64,000 nt of DNA from Rhodanobacter sp. 7MK24 (lineage in GTDB: Bacteria > Pseudomonadota > Gammaproteobacteria > Xanthomonadales > Rhodanobacteraceae). Where the stretch lies: contig NZ_JACYXL010000002.1 in the NCBI RefSeq assembly GCF_014842995.1, positions 248,001 through 312,000 on the forward strand, in the 5' to 3' direction. The notes under the pieces were generated by a model. That model had not been told where the DNA came from and did not search any database. It saw only the letters and a list, made by a program, of their open reading frames with translations. The translations under genes were made by a program, and so were the position numbers. The stretch's first letter is position 1. The number at the start of each line of letters is the position of its first letter. Shown here in pieces: positions 25,424 through 33,292 of the stretch.

Positions 25424-26481
25424 GCCGCGACCCCCATGTCGTGTTCCGAAAGCACCTGGTCGATGATGTCCCGTCCGTAGGCATCACCCTGGCGCTGCTG
25501 CATCTGGCGCAGTGCCGCCGCCCCCACGCCCGGCAGCGCCAGCAGCGCCTGCGCGGTGCGATAGCGCACCCACCACACCTTGTCAGTCAGCATCGGCTCC
25601 AGCCGTTCGCTGTCGACGGCCTCGCCGATGCGTCCAAGCGCCGACGCCGCATGCATGCGCACGTGCCAGCGCGATGCGTCGAGGAAGCTGGCCACACGTT
25701 CGCGATCCTGCTTGTCGCTCACCAGCTGCAGGCAGACCGAGATGGCGTGGTCGTCGATCGAGCTGTCCAGCAATTGCCGGATCACCAATGCAGCCCGCTC
25801 GGGATCGATGTCGGCCAGGAACCGCACCAGTTTCACCATCGAGCTGGTGTTGGCGCGCAGCAGCGTGTTGTCGAGTTCGCGCGCAGCGCTGCCGTCCTCA
25901 TTGCGGGCCAGGATGCGCGCCACGTTGCCCGGCATCCAGTCGTCGCGCTCGAGAATCATCGGGACGAACATCGCCATTGCCCGGGGGCCATCCACCTGGC
26001 CCAGCGCGTGGGCGGCGCACAGCGAAACGATCGGGCTGCGGTCGTTGAGGAACGGTACCAGCTCGTCAAACACACCGAGGTCACGCAAATGCCCGAGCGC
26101 AACGATGGCCATCGCGCAATCGTGGTAGTTGCCCCGCAGCATGCGCCGCGCGGCATCCGCCAAGCCCACGCGATGCCCCAGCGGCAACAGACGGATCGAG
26201 TCCGCCTGGGGCAGCGATTCGTGGGTGGCGTTCCAGACCTCGATGAAGCCGGTGACTTCATCTTGTCCCAGGGCGCGCACCTCCACCTCGTCGCCGGCCA
26301 GCACGTGCTGGATCACGTGCTGCCAGTGACGTTGGGCAAGCTTGTCGCGCCGCGTGCGCCATTGCGCCCGTGCGCGCAAGAGGACAATGACCGTCAACAG
26401 GCCAAAGGCAAGCAACAGGGTGAGCACCGCCACCCAGGACGCCACGGTCAATAGCGTCGTCCCATCGTCAGGAATTTCCAT
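25420..26481 (-). CDS. HEAT-repeat membrane protein, first gene of exopolysaccharide-type operon
   Basis: 353-residue protein with one N-terminal membrane helix (about residues 10-35), an Arg-rich cytoplasmic flank, and a domain of alpha-helical HEAT/PBS-lyase-like repeats, for example MAIVALGHLRDLGVFDELVP, IVSLCAAHALGQVDGP and HVRMHAASALGRIGEAVD. Such scaffolds bind partner proteins, so I infer a regulatory or docking subunit for the glycosyltransferase encoded next. GGAG precedes ATG 26481 by 8 nt; GTG 26484 is also possible. It leads a five-gene coupled operon running to 19298. Confidence 0.8.
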   Translation of the reverse strand: MEIPDDGTTLLTVASWVAVLTLLLAFGLLTVIVLLRARAQWRTRRDKLAQRHWQHVIQHVLAGDEVEVRALGQDEVTGFIEVWNATHESLPQADSIRLLPLGHRVGLADAARRMLRGNYHDCAMAIVALGHLRDLGVFDELVPFLNDRSPIVSLCAAHALGQVDGPRAMAMFVPMILERDDWMPGNVARILARNEDGSAARELDNTLLRANTSSMVKLVRFLADIDPERAALVIRQLLDSSIDDHAISVCLQLVSDKQDRERVASFLDASRWHVRMHAASALGRIGEAVDSERLEPMLTDKVWWVRYRTAQALLALPGVGAAALRQMQQRQGDAYGRDIIDQVLSEHDMGVAA

Positions 26482-26484
26482 CAC

Positions 26485-26881
26485 GCCCTCTCCCCATCTT
26501 GCCCTTGCGATACGCGGTCCGAGCCGCGCTCAATCCATGCATATGCACAACTCATTCCAAGTACCGGCGGCAACAGAGCGCTCCCAACTCCCCACGGAAA
26601 TGCGTCGCCACACGACCGCCATGGCCCAATCCGGCACCGACGCTTTTCGGGAAATGGACCGATGCTGCCGCGGCACGGCCGGCAGGCATCGTTCCTGCGC
26701 GCCGGGGCAATTCAGCGAGAAACGCCGCTGCTCGACCACGACGGACAGCCACGGCCGTCGAGCCTGATGCTGTGGCTCGAAGACCGGGTGCGAGTGGGCC
26801 TGAGCGCGACAGGCCAGAAACGGATGCGCGAGGCATGGCCCCCCTTCCCTTGGAGGGCATGGTCAAGCCATGCCACAAATT
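26485..26881. other. Leader region upstream of the exopolysaccharide-type operon
   Basis: About 400 bp before the HEAT-repeat gene without a convincing gene. It includes an 7-bp inverted repeat GGCATGG/CCATGCC at about 26857-26873 beside the Crp/Clp-type site. The operon promoter should lie here, but I could not place it; the long leader could be regulatory. Confidence 0.45.
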
Positions 26882-26897
26882 TGTGAACTACGTCACA
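26882..26897. promoter_or_regulatory. Perfect Crp/Clp-type binding site
   Basis: TGTGAACTACGTCACA fits the TGTGA-N6-TCACA consensus without mismatch. In Lysobacterales this sequence is bound by Clp, a Crp-family regulator that controls exopolysaccharide and secreted enzymes in response to c-di-GMP. It overlaps a second palindrome, CACAAATTTGTG (26874-26885). It lies about 400 bp upstream of the exopolysaccharide-type operon and about 70 bp upstream of a terminator on the plus strand, so its target is ambiguous. Confidence 0.7.
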
Positions 26898-26924
26898 TTA
26901 ATGCAATCTGTGACCAAGATAAAG

Positions 26925-27000
26925 GCGGGTTGTCCGACGGTTAGTCCTGTTGAAAAGCAATCGGCAACAAAAAACCCCGGATAGCCGGGGTTTTTTGTTG
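26925..27000 (+). ncRNA. Possible small RNA between Clp-type site and terminator
   Basis: A transcript started at a class II distance (about 41 bp) from the Crp/Clp-type site would begin near 26931 and end at the strong hairpin 26965-27000, giving an RNA of roughly 70 nt with no coding capacity. A sequence AAGATA at 26916-26921 is a poor -10 candidate. This is inference from geometry only; the same terminator also serves the tRNA on the other strand. Confidence 0.25.
26965..27000. terminator. Bidirectional intrinsic terminator downstream of tRNA-Arg
   Basis: Perfect 16-bp stem (CAACAAAAAACCCCGG and complement) with a 4-nt ATAG loop and T runs on both strands. On the minus strand it ends the tRNA-Arg transcript, whose 3' end is 27 bp upstream. 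Confidence 0.92.
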
Positions 27001-27026
27001 AATCTGGATTTGGCCGGACTCAAAGA

Positions 27027-27103
27027 TGGCGCGCCCGGAGGGATTCGAACCCCCGACCAATGGCTTCGGAAGCCACTACTCTATCCGGCTGAGCTACGGG
27101 CGC
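27027..27103 (-). tRNA. tRNA-Arg(CCG)
   Basis: 77-nt cloverleaf on the minus strand. Acceptor stem GCGCCCG pairs with CGGGCGC, followed by G and an encoded CCA end. The D arm (TAGCTCAGCCGGATAGAG), anticodon arm with CTTCCGAAG (anticodon CCG) and T arm (GGTTCGAATCC) are intact. It decodes CGG. It is followed by a strong terminator. Confidence 0.97.
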
Positions 27104-27256
27104 ATGATGTTGCGAAAAAGCGCGTGGATCGTTGCGATCCACCAGCGGACGCGCAGTATAGCGGAGATGGACGGGGCCGCCCACGCGGCGGCAAGACGCT
27201 CGATCCGTAGCACCGCCAGCCCCTCTCCCGCGAGCGGAAAAGGGGCTGCACAGCAC

Positions 27257-29158
27257 TCAGAGCGCCTTGAACAACGTACCCAGGGTGTCGGGCTTGCTGG
27301 TGTCGCGCACCAGGTGCGGGTACTTCAGGCCATCGTGGTAGTCGATGCGGATGGTCTTGTACTGGTCGAAGTCCTTCACCAGCAGTTCGATCGACTGGTT
27401 CTTGTCCTTCGCGGCAGCGGTGACGGCATCCTTCAGGTCGTCTGGGTCGAAGTCGCGGCCGTTGACGGCAACGATGGTCATGCTGGGCGCGAGGCCGGCC
27501 TTGAAGGCGGGGCCGTCCCACAGCACATCGGCGATCTGGCCACCCTTGCCCACCGACACGCCCAGCGAATAGGTGAGGTCGGCGAAGTGGCGGCGTGCTT
27601 CGATGGCCTTCACCGCGGCGCTGGGCTTGTCGGTGTAGACCAGCTTCCAGCCGTGCGCCTCGAAACCGCCGATCAGCGGGCCGTGGCCGTCGAGGCGTTC
27701 GCGCAGGTACTTCGCCCAGTCGTAGGGCTGGACGTCGTTGAGCGTCTTCACCACGTCGTCGAAGGTATAGGTGTTGGTGACGAAGCTGCCGTTGTCCATG
27801 CCGAAGAAGGACTTGGCGAAGTTGTCGATGCTCTTCTTGCCACCACTGAGTTCGCGCAGCTTGCCGTCCACGTCCAGCCAGATCAGCTGGCCGGCGCTGT
27901 AGTAGTCCTCACTGCTCTGGTAGTTGCGGTAGGGCAGCGGCGCGCGCTGGGCGATGATGGGGTCGTTGGTGGTGTCCTGCACGTTGCGCCACGAGGCGAG
28001 GCCGGGGCGGCCCTTGTCGTAGGTGGCGGCCACGTAGGCCCACATGTCGTGCGCCTGCTCGTCGTTCCACAGGCCGGAGCGCGAAGCCATCACCTGGCCC
28101 CAGAACTGTGTCTGGCCTTCGTACACCCACAGCAGCGAGTCCTGCATCGGCACGTTGAAGTTCGGCGTCCACAGGTCGGCCGGGCGGCGGTACTTGCCGT
28201 CCCAGGAGTGGTTGTACTCGTGCGAGAACAGGTCGCGGCCCAGCGCGTTCTTCTCCCACGCCGAGAAGAAGTCGGCACCCGTGCCGTCCTCACTGGACTG
28301 GTGGTGTTCGAGGCCTTCGCCGCCCATCTTGTCGCTGAGCGAGACGAGGAAGTCGTAGTGCTCGTAGTGGTGCGCGCCGTACAGCTTGTACATCTGCTGC
28401 ACCAGGTTGTGGAACGGCTTTTCCTGCTCCGGCTTGATCTCGAGGTACTTCGGATCGTCGGCCACGATGTCCATGTGCACCCCGGCCTTGGCGCCCGGAT
28501 CGAGGTCGAGGCGCTTGAAGTACTTGCCGGCGTAGATCGGCGAGTCCACCAGGGTGTTGAAGGTGGTGGTCTTGAAGTGCACGGTGTCGCCGTCGTGCGA
28601 GGCCGTTTCCAGCGCCGTGCCGAACTGCCAGCCGGCGGGGAATTTGGCGCTGGCATCGACCTTGATCTGGCGCGTGTAGTAGCCGGCCGGATACACCGTG
28701 TTGGCGTTCCACTGCAGATCGAGCATTTCCGGCGTCATCACCACGCGGCCCTGGCGGCTGTTCTGCGGCGTGAGGTACTGGAAGTCCACTTCGACATTGC
28801 TCGCGCCCTGCGGCACGTCGACGTGGAAGGCATAGACGTTGAGCGGATCGCGCGTCCACGGAATCACCTGGCCGTTGGCCTTCACCACCAGGCCGGCGAA
28901 CTTGTCGATGGGACCGCTGGGCGAATGGTTGCCGGGCAGCCACTGCGGGTAGAGCAGGGTCAGCGCACCGGCCTGCGCGGGGATGACTTCATGCACGCGG
29001 AAGATGCGGTGCGCGAGATCGGTGGCATCCACGCTGATCTGCAGCGTGCCCGGATAAGCCACGTCCTTGGGCGGCGGCACGTCATCGGCGAGCACGCTGA
29101 GGCTGACCAGGCCAATGGCACCGGCGACGATGGCGGAAGCAAGACGTGAGACTTTCAA
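27257..29158 (-). CDS. M61 family metallopeptidase with PDZ domain (first paralogue)
   Basis: 633-residue exported glycyl-aminopeptidase-type protein. The start is TTG 29158, preceded by AAGGGAGA at good spacing, and it gives a clean signal peptide (KVSRLASAIVAGAIGLVSLSVLADD). An N-terminal beta-domain leads to the gluzincin-like domain with HEYNH in LFSHEYNHSWDGKYRRPADL and the downstream Glu in LLWVYEGQTQFWG. A PDZ domain follows near the C terminus (VSVGKGGQIADVLWDGPAFKAGLAPSMTIVAVNGRDF). The upstream in-frame extension lacks a signal peptide. A paralogue lies 955 bp upstream. Confidence 0.9.
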   Translation of the reverse strand: MKVSRLASAIVAGAIGLVSLSVLADDVPPPKDVAYPGTLQISVDATDLAHRIFRVHEVIPAQAGALTLLYPQWLPGNHSPSGPIDKFAGLVVKANGQVIPWTRDPLNVYAFHVDVPQGASNVEVDFQYLTPQNSRQGRVVMTPEMLDLQWNANTVYPAGYYTRQIKVDASAKFPAGWQFGTALETASHDGDTVHFKTTTFNTLVDSPIYAGKYFKRLDLDPGAKAGVHMDIVADDPKYLEIKPEQEKPFHNLVQQMYKLYGAHHYEHYDFLVSLSDKMGGEGLEHHQSSEDGTGADFFSAWEKNALGRDLFSHEYNHSWDGKYRRPADLWTPNFNVPMQDSLLWVYEGQTQFWGQVMASRSGLWNDEQAHDMWAYVAATYDKGRPGLASWRNVQDTTNDPIIAQRAPLPYRNYQSSEDYYSAGQLIWLDVDGKLRELSGGKKSIDNFAKSFFGMDNGSFVTNTYTFDDVVKTLNDVQPYDWAKYLRERLDGHGPLIGGFEAHGWKLVYTDKPSAAVKAIEARRHFADLTYSLGVSVGKGGQIADVLWDGPAFKAGLAPSMTIVAVNGRDFDPDDLKDAVTAAAKDKNQSIELLVKDFDQYKTIRIDYHDGLKYPHLVRDTSKPDTLGTLFKAL

Positions 29159-29414
29159 TGGATTCTCCCTTGGGCAACGGCCCGCACGACGAACAGGTGG
29201 CGGGCAAGTCCGTTCGATCCTAGCCCCGCAGCGCGCGCGGCTCCCCTGCCAAAGGTCATTCGCACAGCTGAACGGATGCCCTCGTCGATTGTTAAGCGAA
29301 AGCTTCGTGCAAGGCGGCCAAACCACCGTGGCCGCCGCCGCGTATCCCCGCGCGGCACACCACGGGCATCCCCACCTGTGGCGATCGCAAGAAAAAAAAC
29401 AGGAGTCCACTCCC

Positions 29415-30020
29415 ATGAACAAGCTTTTCCTTACGGCCACCGTGGCCGCCCTGCTCGCCTCCCCGCTGCTCAGCCAGACGGCTCGCGCAGACGACAACAG
29501 CAACGGCAACCCCGACCAGCTGCAGAACTTCTACGTCGCCGGCAACCTGGGCCAGACCCAGAATCGCAGCAGCGACTTCGGCCACGACAACAGCGTGTTC
29601 CAGAACGTGCGCTTCGGCTGGCGCTGGAACGGCTACGTCGGTCCGGAAGTCGGCTACGTCTACCTGGGTCGCCCAAAGAACGTGACCGACGGCGTTGAAA
29701 CCAACCTGAAGTCGCGCGCCGCCACCGTCGGCGTGAACGGCAAGTACGACATCGGCAGCAGCCGCTGGTTCGTCACCGGCCATGCCGGCTACATGCGTTC
29801 GACCAGCTACATGGGCGAGACCTACGGCGATGCCGAATCGCGCGAGAAGAGCTGGAACAACGGCTGGTTCGCCGGCGCCGGCGTGGGCTACGACGTCACC
29901 CGCAACGTGAGCCTGGCGGTGAACTACGACAACTACCGCCTGCAATACGGCCGCCCCACCAGCGGCCAGGACCGCTCCAACGTGGCGGCGTTCTCGGGTT
30001 CGCTGGAATACCGTTTCTAA
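29415..30020 (+). CDS. Outer-membrane beta-barrel protein (OmpA/OmpW-like porin fold)
   Basis: 201-residue exported protein. ATG 29415 follows AGGAG, and the signal peptide ends TARADD. The mature part is an eight-strand type barrel: FYVAGNLGQTQNRSS, NVRFGWRWNGYVGPEVGYVYLG, SRAATVGVNGKYDIG, RWFVTGHAGYMRST, WFAGAGVGYDVTRNVSLAVNYDNYRLQYG, and a last strand ending in YRF, the C-terminal Phe recognised by the Bam machine. It sits between two M61 peptidase genes but on the opposite strand. Function unknown; possibly a structural or surface protein. Confidence 0.85.
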   Translation: MNKLFLTATVAALLASPLLSQTARADDNSNGNPDQLQNFYVAGNLGQTQNRSSDFGHDNSVFQNVRFGWRWNGYVGPEVGYVYLGRPKNVTDGVETNLKSRAATVGVNGKYDIGSSRWFVTGHAGYMRSTSYMGETYGDAESREKSWNNGWFAGAGVGYDVTRNVSLAVNYDNYRLQYGRPTSGQDRSNVAAFSGSLEYRF

Positions 30021-30064
30021 GCTAGGCGTCGAGCCCCTCCCGCACGAGTGGCGGAAGGGAGAAA

Positions 30065-30098
30065 ACACAACGGCCGCCTTCGGGCGGCCGTTGTTCTT
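30065..30098. terminator. Terminator between barrel gene and second M61 gene
   Basis: ACAACGGCCGCC, loop TTCG, GGCGGCCGTTGT, then TCTT on the plus strand; on the minus strand GTTTTC follows. The UUCG-type tetraloop and stem make a good bidirectional terminator for the convergent genes. Confidence 0.85.
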
Positions 30099-30113
30099 GG
30101 AGCCGGCGGAAGG

Positions 30114-32039
30114 TCAGTTCTTCCGTGCCGTGGCGATCGCGTCGAGCAGATCCTTGCCATCCGCCCGTACCAGGTGCGGATAAAGCAGACCGCCGTGATA
30201 GTCGATCTTCGCCGTACTGTAGATGTCGACGTTCTTCACCAGCAGTTCGATGGGCGCGCTGCCGGTCTTGGCTGCTGTGATCGCATCCTTCAGCGCATCG
30301 GGCGAATAGTCCTTGCCGTTCACTGCAACAATGGTGAGGCCCGGCACCAGTCCGGCCTTGAAGGCAGGTCCGTTCCACTGCACGTCGTAGATGTCGCCAC
30401 TCTTCGATGCGGAGAGACCGATCGAGGCGGCCAGGTTGACGCCGTGACGGATGCCTTCCATCGCCTTGGTCTGCGCATTGGGCTTGTCGGTGTAGACCAG
30501 CTTCCAGCCGCCACGCGCGATGCCCTGCTCGGGCAGGTTCGGGCCCGTATAGTCCAGCCGCTCGCGCAGGAATTTCGCCCAGTCGAACGGTTGCACCTGG
30601 TTGAGCGTGCTGACCACGTCGTCGAAGGTGTAGGTCTTGGTGACGTAGCTGCCATTCTCCATTCCGTAGAAGGCATGCGCGAAATCGTCCAGCGAATGCT
30701 TGCCGCCGGAGAGTTCGCGGATCTTGGTGTCCACGTCCAGCCACAGCAGCTGGCCTTCGGGATAGAAGTCGGTGCCGCGGCGCCAGTTGCCCCAGCCGCC
30801 GCCGCCGTAATAGGTGAGCGGCGCCGCGTCGGCGGTGTCCTGCAGCGAACGCCAGGCGCGGCCGGTGCGTTCGCTCATCTGCGAGGCTATGTCCGCCATC
30901 GTGTCGCGGAACTGCTCGGGCGACCACAGGTCCGCACGCGCGGTGAGCACGCTGCACCAGTAGTCGGTAAGGCCTTCGTAGACCCAGAGCAGGTCGTCCT
31001 GCATCTTCACGTTGAAGTTGGGCGTCCACAGGTCGGCGGGGCGACGGAACTTGCCGTTCCACGAGTGCACGAACTCGTGCGGCATCAGGCTGGCCGCCAG
31101 CGTGTGCATGTCATCGTCGGTGAAGAAATCGGCGGGCAGGCGATCGTCGCTGGACTGGTGGTGCTCCAGGCCGAAATGACCGGTGTGGTCGGACAGCGTG
31201 AGCAGGAAGTCGTAATGATCGTAATGGTGCGCACCGAACAGCAGGTTGGTCTGCGTCACCACCGCGCGCTGCTGCTCCAGCTGCTTGTCGGTGAGCTTCA
31301 CGTCCTTTGCACCGTCGCCCACCACGTTGAGGTGCACCGGCACCTTGGCGCCCGGCGCCAGATCCACGCGGTTGAAGTACTCGCCCGCGATCAGCGGCGA
31401 ATCCACCAGATTGTTGAACGTCACCGGCTTGAACTGCACGGTGCCCCCGCTCTGGCTGGCCACTTCCATCGCGGTGCCGAACTTCCAGCCGGCAGGCAAC
31501 TGCACGGTGGGCTGGATGTGAATCTGCCGCGAGTAGTAGCCGGCCGGATAGAACGCCACCTGGTTGAACTCGACGTCCACCAGGTTCGGCGTGGACGAGG
31601 CGCTGGCGCCGAACAGGCTGTCCTCGCCCGGCGCCGGCGAGAGGAACTGGAATGCAAGGTCGAGCTGGCTCACGCCATCCGGCACGTTGAGGTGGATCGC
31701 GTACATGTCGCGCAGGTCGCGGCGCCAGGCGAGCTGCTTGCCGTTTGCACTGATGATCAGCCCGGCCACGTTCTGGATCGGACCGGACGGTGCGTGCTCG
31801 CCGGGGATCCACTCGGGGTACAGCAGTGTGACTTCGCCCGCCTTCACCGGGATCGCTTCCTGCACGCGGAACATGCGCTTAGGTGCGTCGGTGAGGTCCA
31901 CATTCACCGTGAGCGTACCGTCGTACGGCGTATCGGCCGGTGCGGCGCGCTCGGCGTCCTGTGCATGGACCACGGAAAGCGAAAGCGCACCGACCACGGC
32001 GGCGGCGATCAGGCTGGAACGGAAGAGAGGACGATTCAC
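30114..32039 (-). CDS. M61 family metallopeptidase with PDZ domain (second paralogue)
   Basis: 641-residue paralogue of the protein at 27257-29158, sharing the same order: signal peptide (FRSSLIAAAVVGALSLSVVHAQ), beta-domain, HEFVH in LMPHEFVHSWNGKFRRPADL, the Glu of LLWVYEGLTDYW, and a PDZ domain (GLSASKSGDIYDVQWNGPAFKAGL). GTG 32039 with GGAG upstream was chosen over an open extension to 32189 that carries no signal peptide. The two copies differ enough in zinc-site neighbours (EYN and EFV) to suggest an old duplication. Predicted periplasmic aminopeptidase. Confidence 0.9.
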   Translation of the reverse strand: MNRPLFRSSLIAAAVVGALSLSVVHAQDAERAAPADTPYDGTLTVNVDLTDAPKRMFRVQEAIPVKAGEVTLLYPEWIPGEHAPSGPIQNVAGLIISANGKQLAWRRDLRDMYAIHLNVPDGVSQLDLAFQFLSPAPGEDSLFGASASSTPNLVDVEFNQVAFYPAGYYSRQIHIQPTVQLPAGWKFGTAMEVASQSGGTVQFKPVTFNNLVDSPLIAGEYFNRVDLAPGAKVPVHLNVVGDGAKDVKLTDKQLEQQRAVVTQTNLLFGAHHYDHYDFLLTLSDHTGHFGLEHHQSSDDRLPADFFTDDDMHTLAASLMPHEFVHSWNGKFRRPADLWTPNFNVKMQDDLLWVYEGLTDYWCSVLTARADLWSPEQFRDTMADIASQMSERTGRAWRSLQDTADAAPLTYYGGGGWGNWRRGTDFYPEGQLLWLDVDTKIRELSGGKHSLDDFAHAFYGMENGSYVTKTYTFDDVVSTLNQVQPFDWAKFLRERLDYTGPNLPEQGIARGGWKLVYTDKPNAQTKAMEGIRHGVNLAASIGLSASKSGDIYDVQWNGPAFKAGLVPGLTIVAVNGKDYSPDALKDAITAAKTGSAPIELLVKNVDIYSTAKIDYHGGLLYPHLVRADGKDLLDAIATARKN

Positions 32040-32207
32040 GGGCGGCTCCGGGCAGGCACCGACCCACGCGGAAGCCGCGCTGCCGGCAGAAAAGCGTCGT
32101 TCGTCGTGACGGCGAGCGGCGGGACCGGTCGATGGTAGATCGCGATGCGCGCGCGGCACCCTGCCAGAGGTCACGCGCAGGCGGCGCATGATTTTGCGCC
32201 GGCACGC

Positions 32208-33221
32208 TCAGTGCAAGGCATACACCGTCACGAAGAACAGCAGCACGCGGTACAGCTCCAGCGACAGGTACAGACCCGCCATCGTCCAGACACACAAGGC
32301 TGCACTGCCCACCCAGCTGAACCGGAAATTGTTCCTCAGCGCGCAATAGAGGTAGGCAAGAACCAACAAGCCCAAGGTCGCACTGCCATAACCGTCGGTC
32401 TGCAGGAACGCCGGCAACTCTCCCCGGAACCACAACATCGCGTTGGCCAGACCTTTCCAGGCCCAGCCGAAAACCAGGAGTATCAGCAACAGCGCCGCCC
32501 AGGCATGGGTCGCAAAGATGGACAGCTCGGCCAGCCCACGCCGCCAAGGCACCAGTGCAAGCCACAACCAGCACGCCAGCATCGGGACCAGGGCTATCAC
32601 CAGCGCGCGCGACAGGGCATCGGTGCGTTCGTCGTAGCGCTTGCCGTAGCTCTGCAACGCCCCCAGCACATTGGCATCGTGAGCAGACACGACAGCACGC
32701 GCCGACGTCGCGGTGGTTGGTTCGGTGCTCTTGCCGGCGTTCATCGCGGAAGGGTTCTCCGTACGCCAGTAGTCGCCCGCAAATGCCGCACTCTCCGTAC
32801 CGCTGATCGACGCTCCTGCCACGCGGCGCATGATCATGGCTTGCTTGACCTCGGTGAGCGGAGCCATCTCCAGCTGGGTACTCAACGATGTGTTGAAGGT
32901 CTGCAGGACCGCGAGCAGGAAATACAGCAGATTCACTGCGAAGAACAACGCCACCGGCCGCGTGTAGGGCACACGTCGTCCGCGAAAGTATTCGCGCGTC
33001 AGTTCACCCGGTTGGAACAGCAAGGTGCGCAGCGATTTGAGCAGGCGGCCTTCGCCGTGCGAGAACGCCTCGAACCACTCGCCCACGACATGCCGCAATG
33101 TGTGCTCGTCCGGATGCATCCGGCGCTCGCCGCATTGCGCGCAATACTCGCCGCCCAGCGGCGCACCGCAGTTCGCGCAGACCGCTGCGCATGCACCAGA
33201 CAATTCCATCGGCTCCTGCAT
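32208..33221 (-). CDS. DUF3667 domain membrane protein with zinc ribbon
   Basis: 337-residue protein. Residues about 14-33 hold a four-Cys zinc ribbon (CANCGAPLGGEYCAQCGERR), followed by the DUF3667 signature with SHGEGRLLKSLRTLLFQPGELTREYFRGRR and a membrane helix (PVALFFAVNLLYFLLAVL). Four or more C-terminal membrane helices follow. The family is widespread in Lysobacterales and Bacteroidetes, and its function is not known. The central region between the first and later helices is probably periplasmic. A second start at MELSG is possible. Confidence 0.88.
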   Translation of the reverse strand: MQEPMELSGACAAVCANCGAPLGGEYCAQCGERRMHPDEHTLRHVVGEWFEAFSHGEGRLLKSLRTLLFQPGELTREYFRGRRVPYTRPVALFFAVNLLYFLLAVLQTFNTSLSTQLEMAPLTEVKQAMIMRRVAGASISGTESAAFAGDYWRTENPSAMNAGKSTEPTTATSARAVVSAHDANVLGALQSYGKRYDERTDALSRALVIALVPMLACWLWLALVPWRRGLAELSIFATHAWAALLLILLVFGWAWKGLANAMLWFRGELPAFLQTDGYGSATLGLLVLAYLYCALRNNFRFSWVGSAALCVWTMAGLYLSLELYRVLLFFVTVYALH

Positions 33222-33250
33222 GATGTGCCCCTCTCCCGGACCGGGGCATC

Positions 33251-33276
33251 ATGCACCGGCAACGAAGCCGGTGCAT
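33251..33276. terminator. Hairpin after permease gene
   Basis: ATGCACCGGC, loop AACGAA, GCCGGTGCAT between the permease stop and the DUF3667 start. There is no U-tract, so it may act as a weak terminator or an mRNA-stabilising structure. Confidence 0.45.
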
Positions 33277-33292
33277 GTGCAGGCGAAGACGT

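Noticed and set aside
27027-27103. tRNA-Arg as an integration site for a mobile island
   Set aside because: No integrase and no repeat of the tRNA 3' end was seen on either side.
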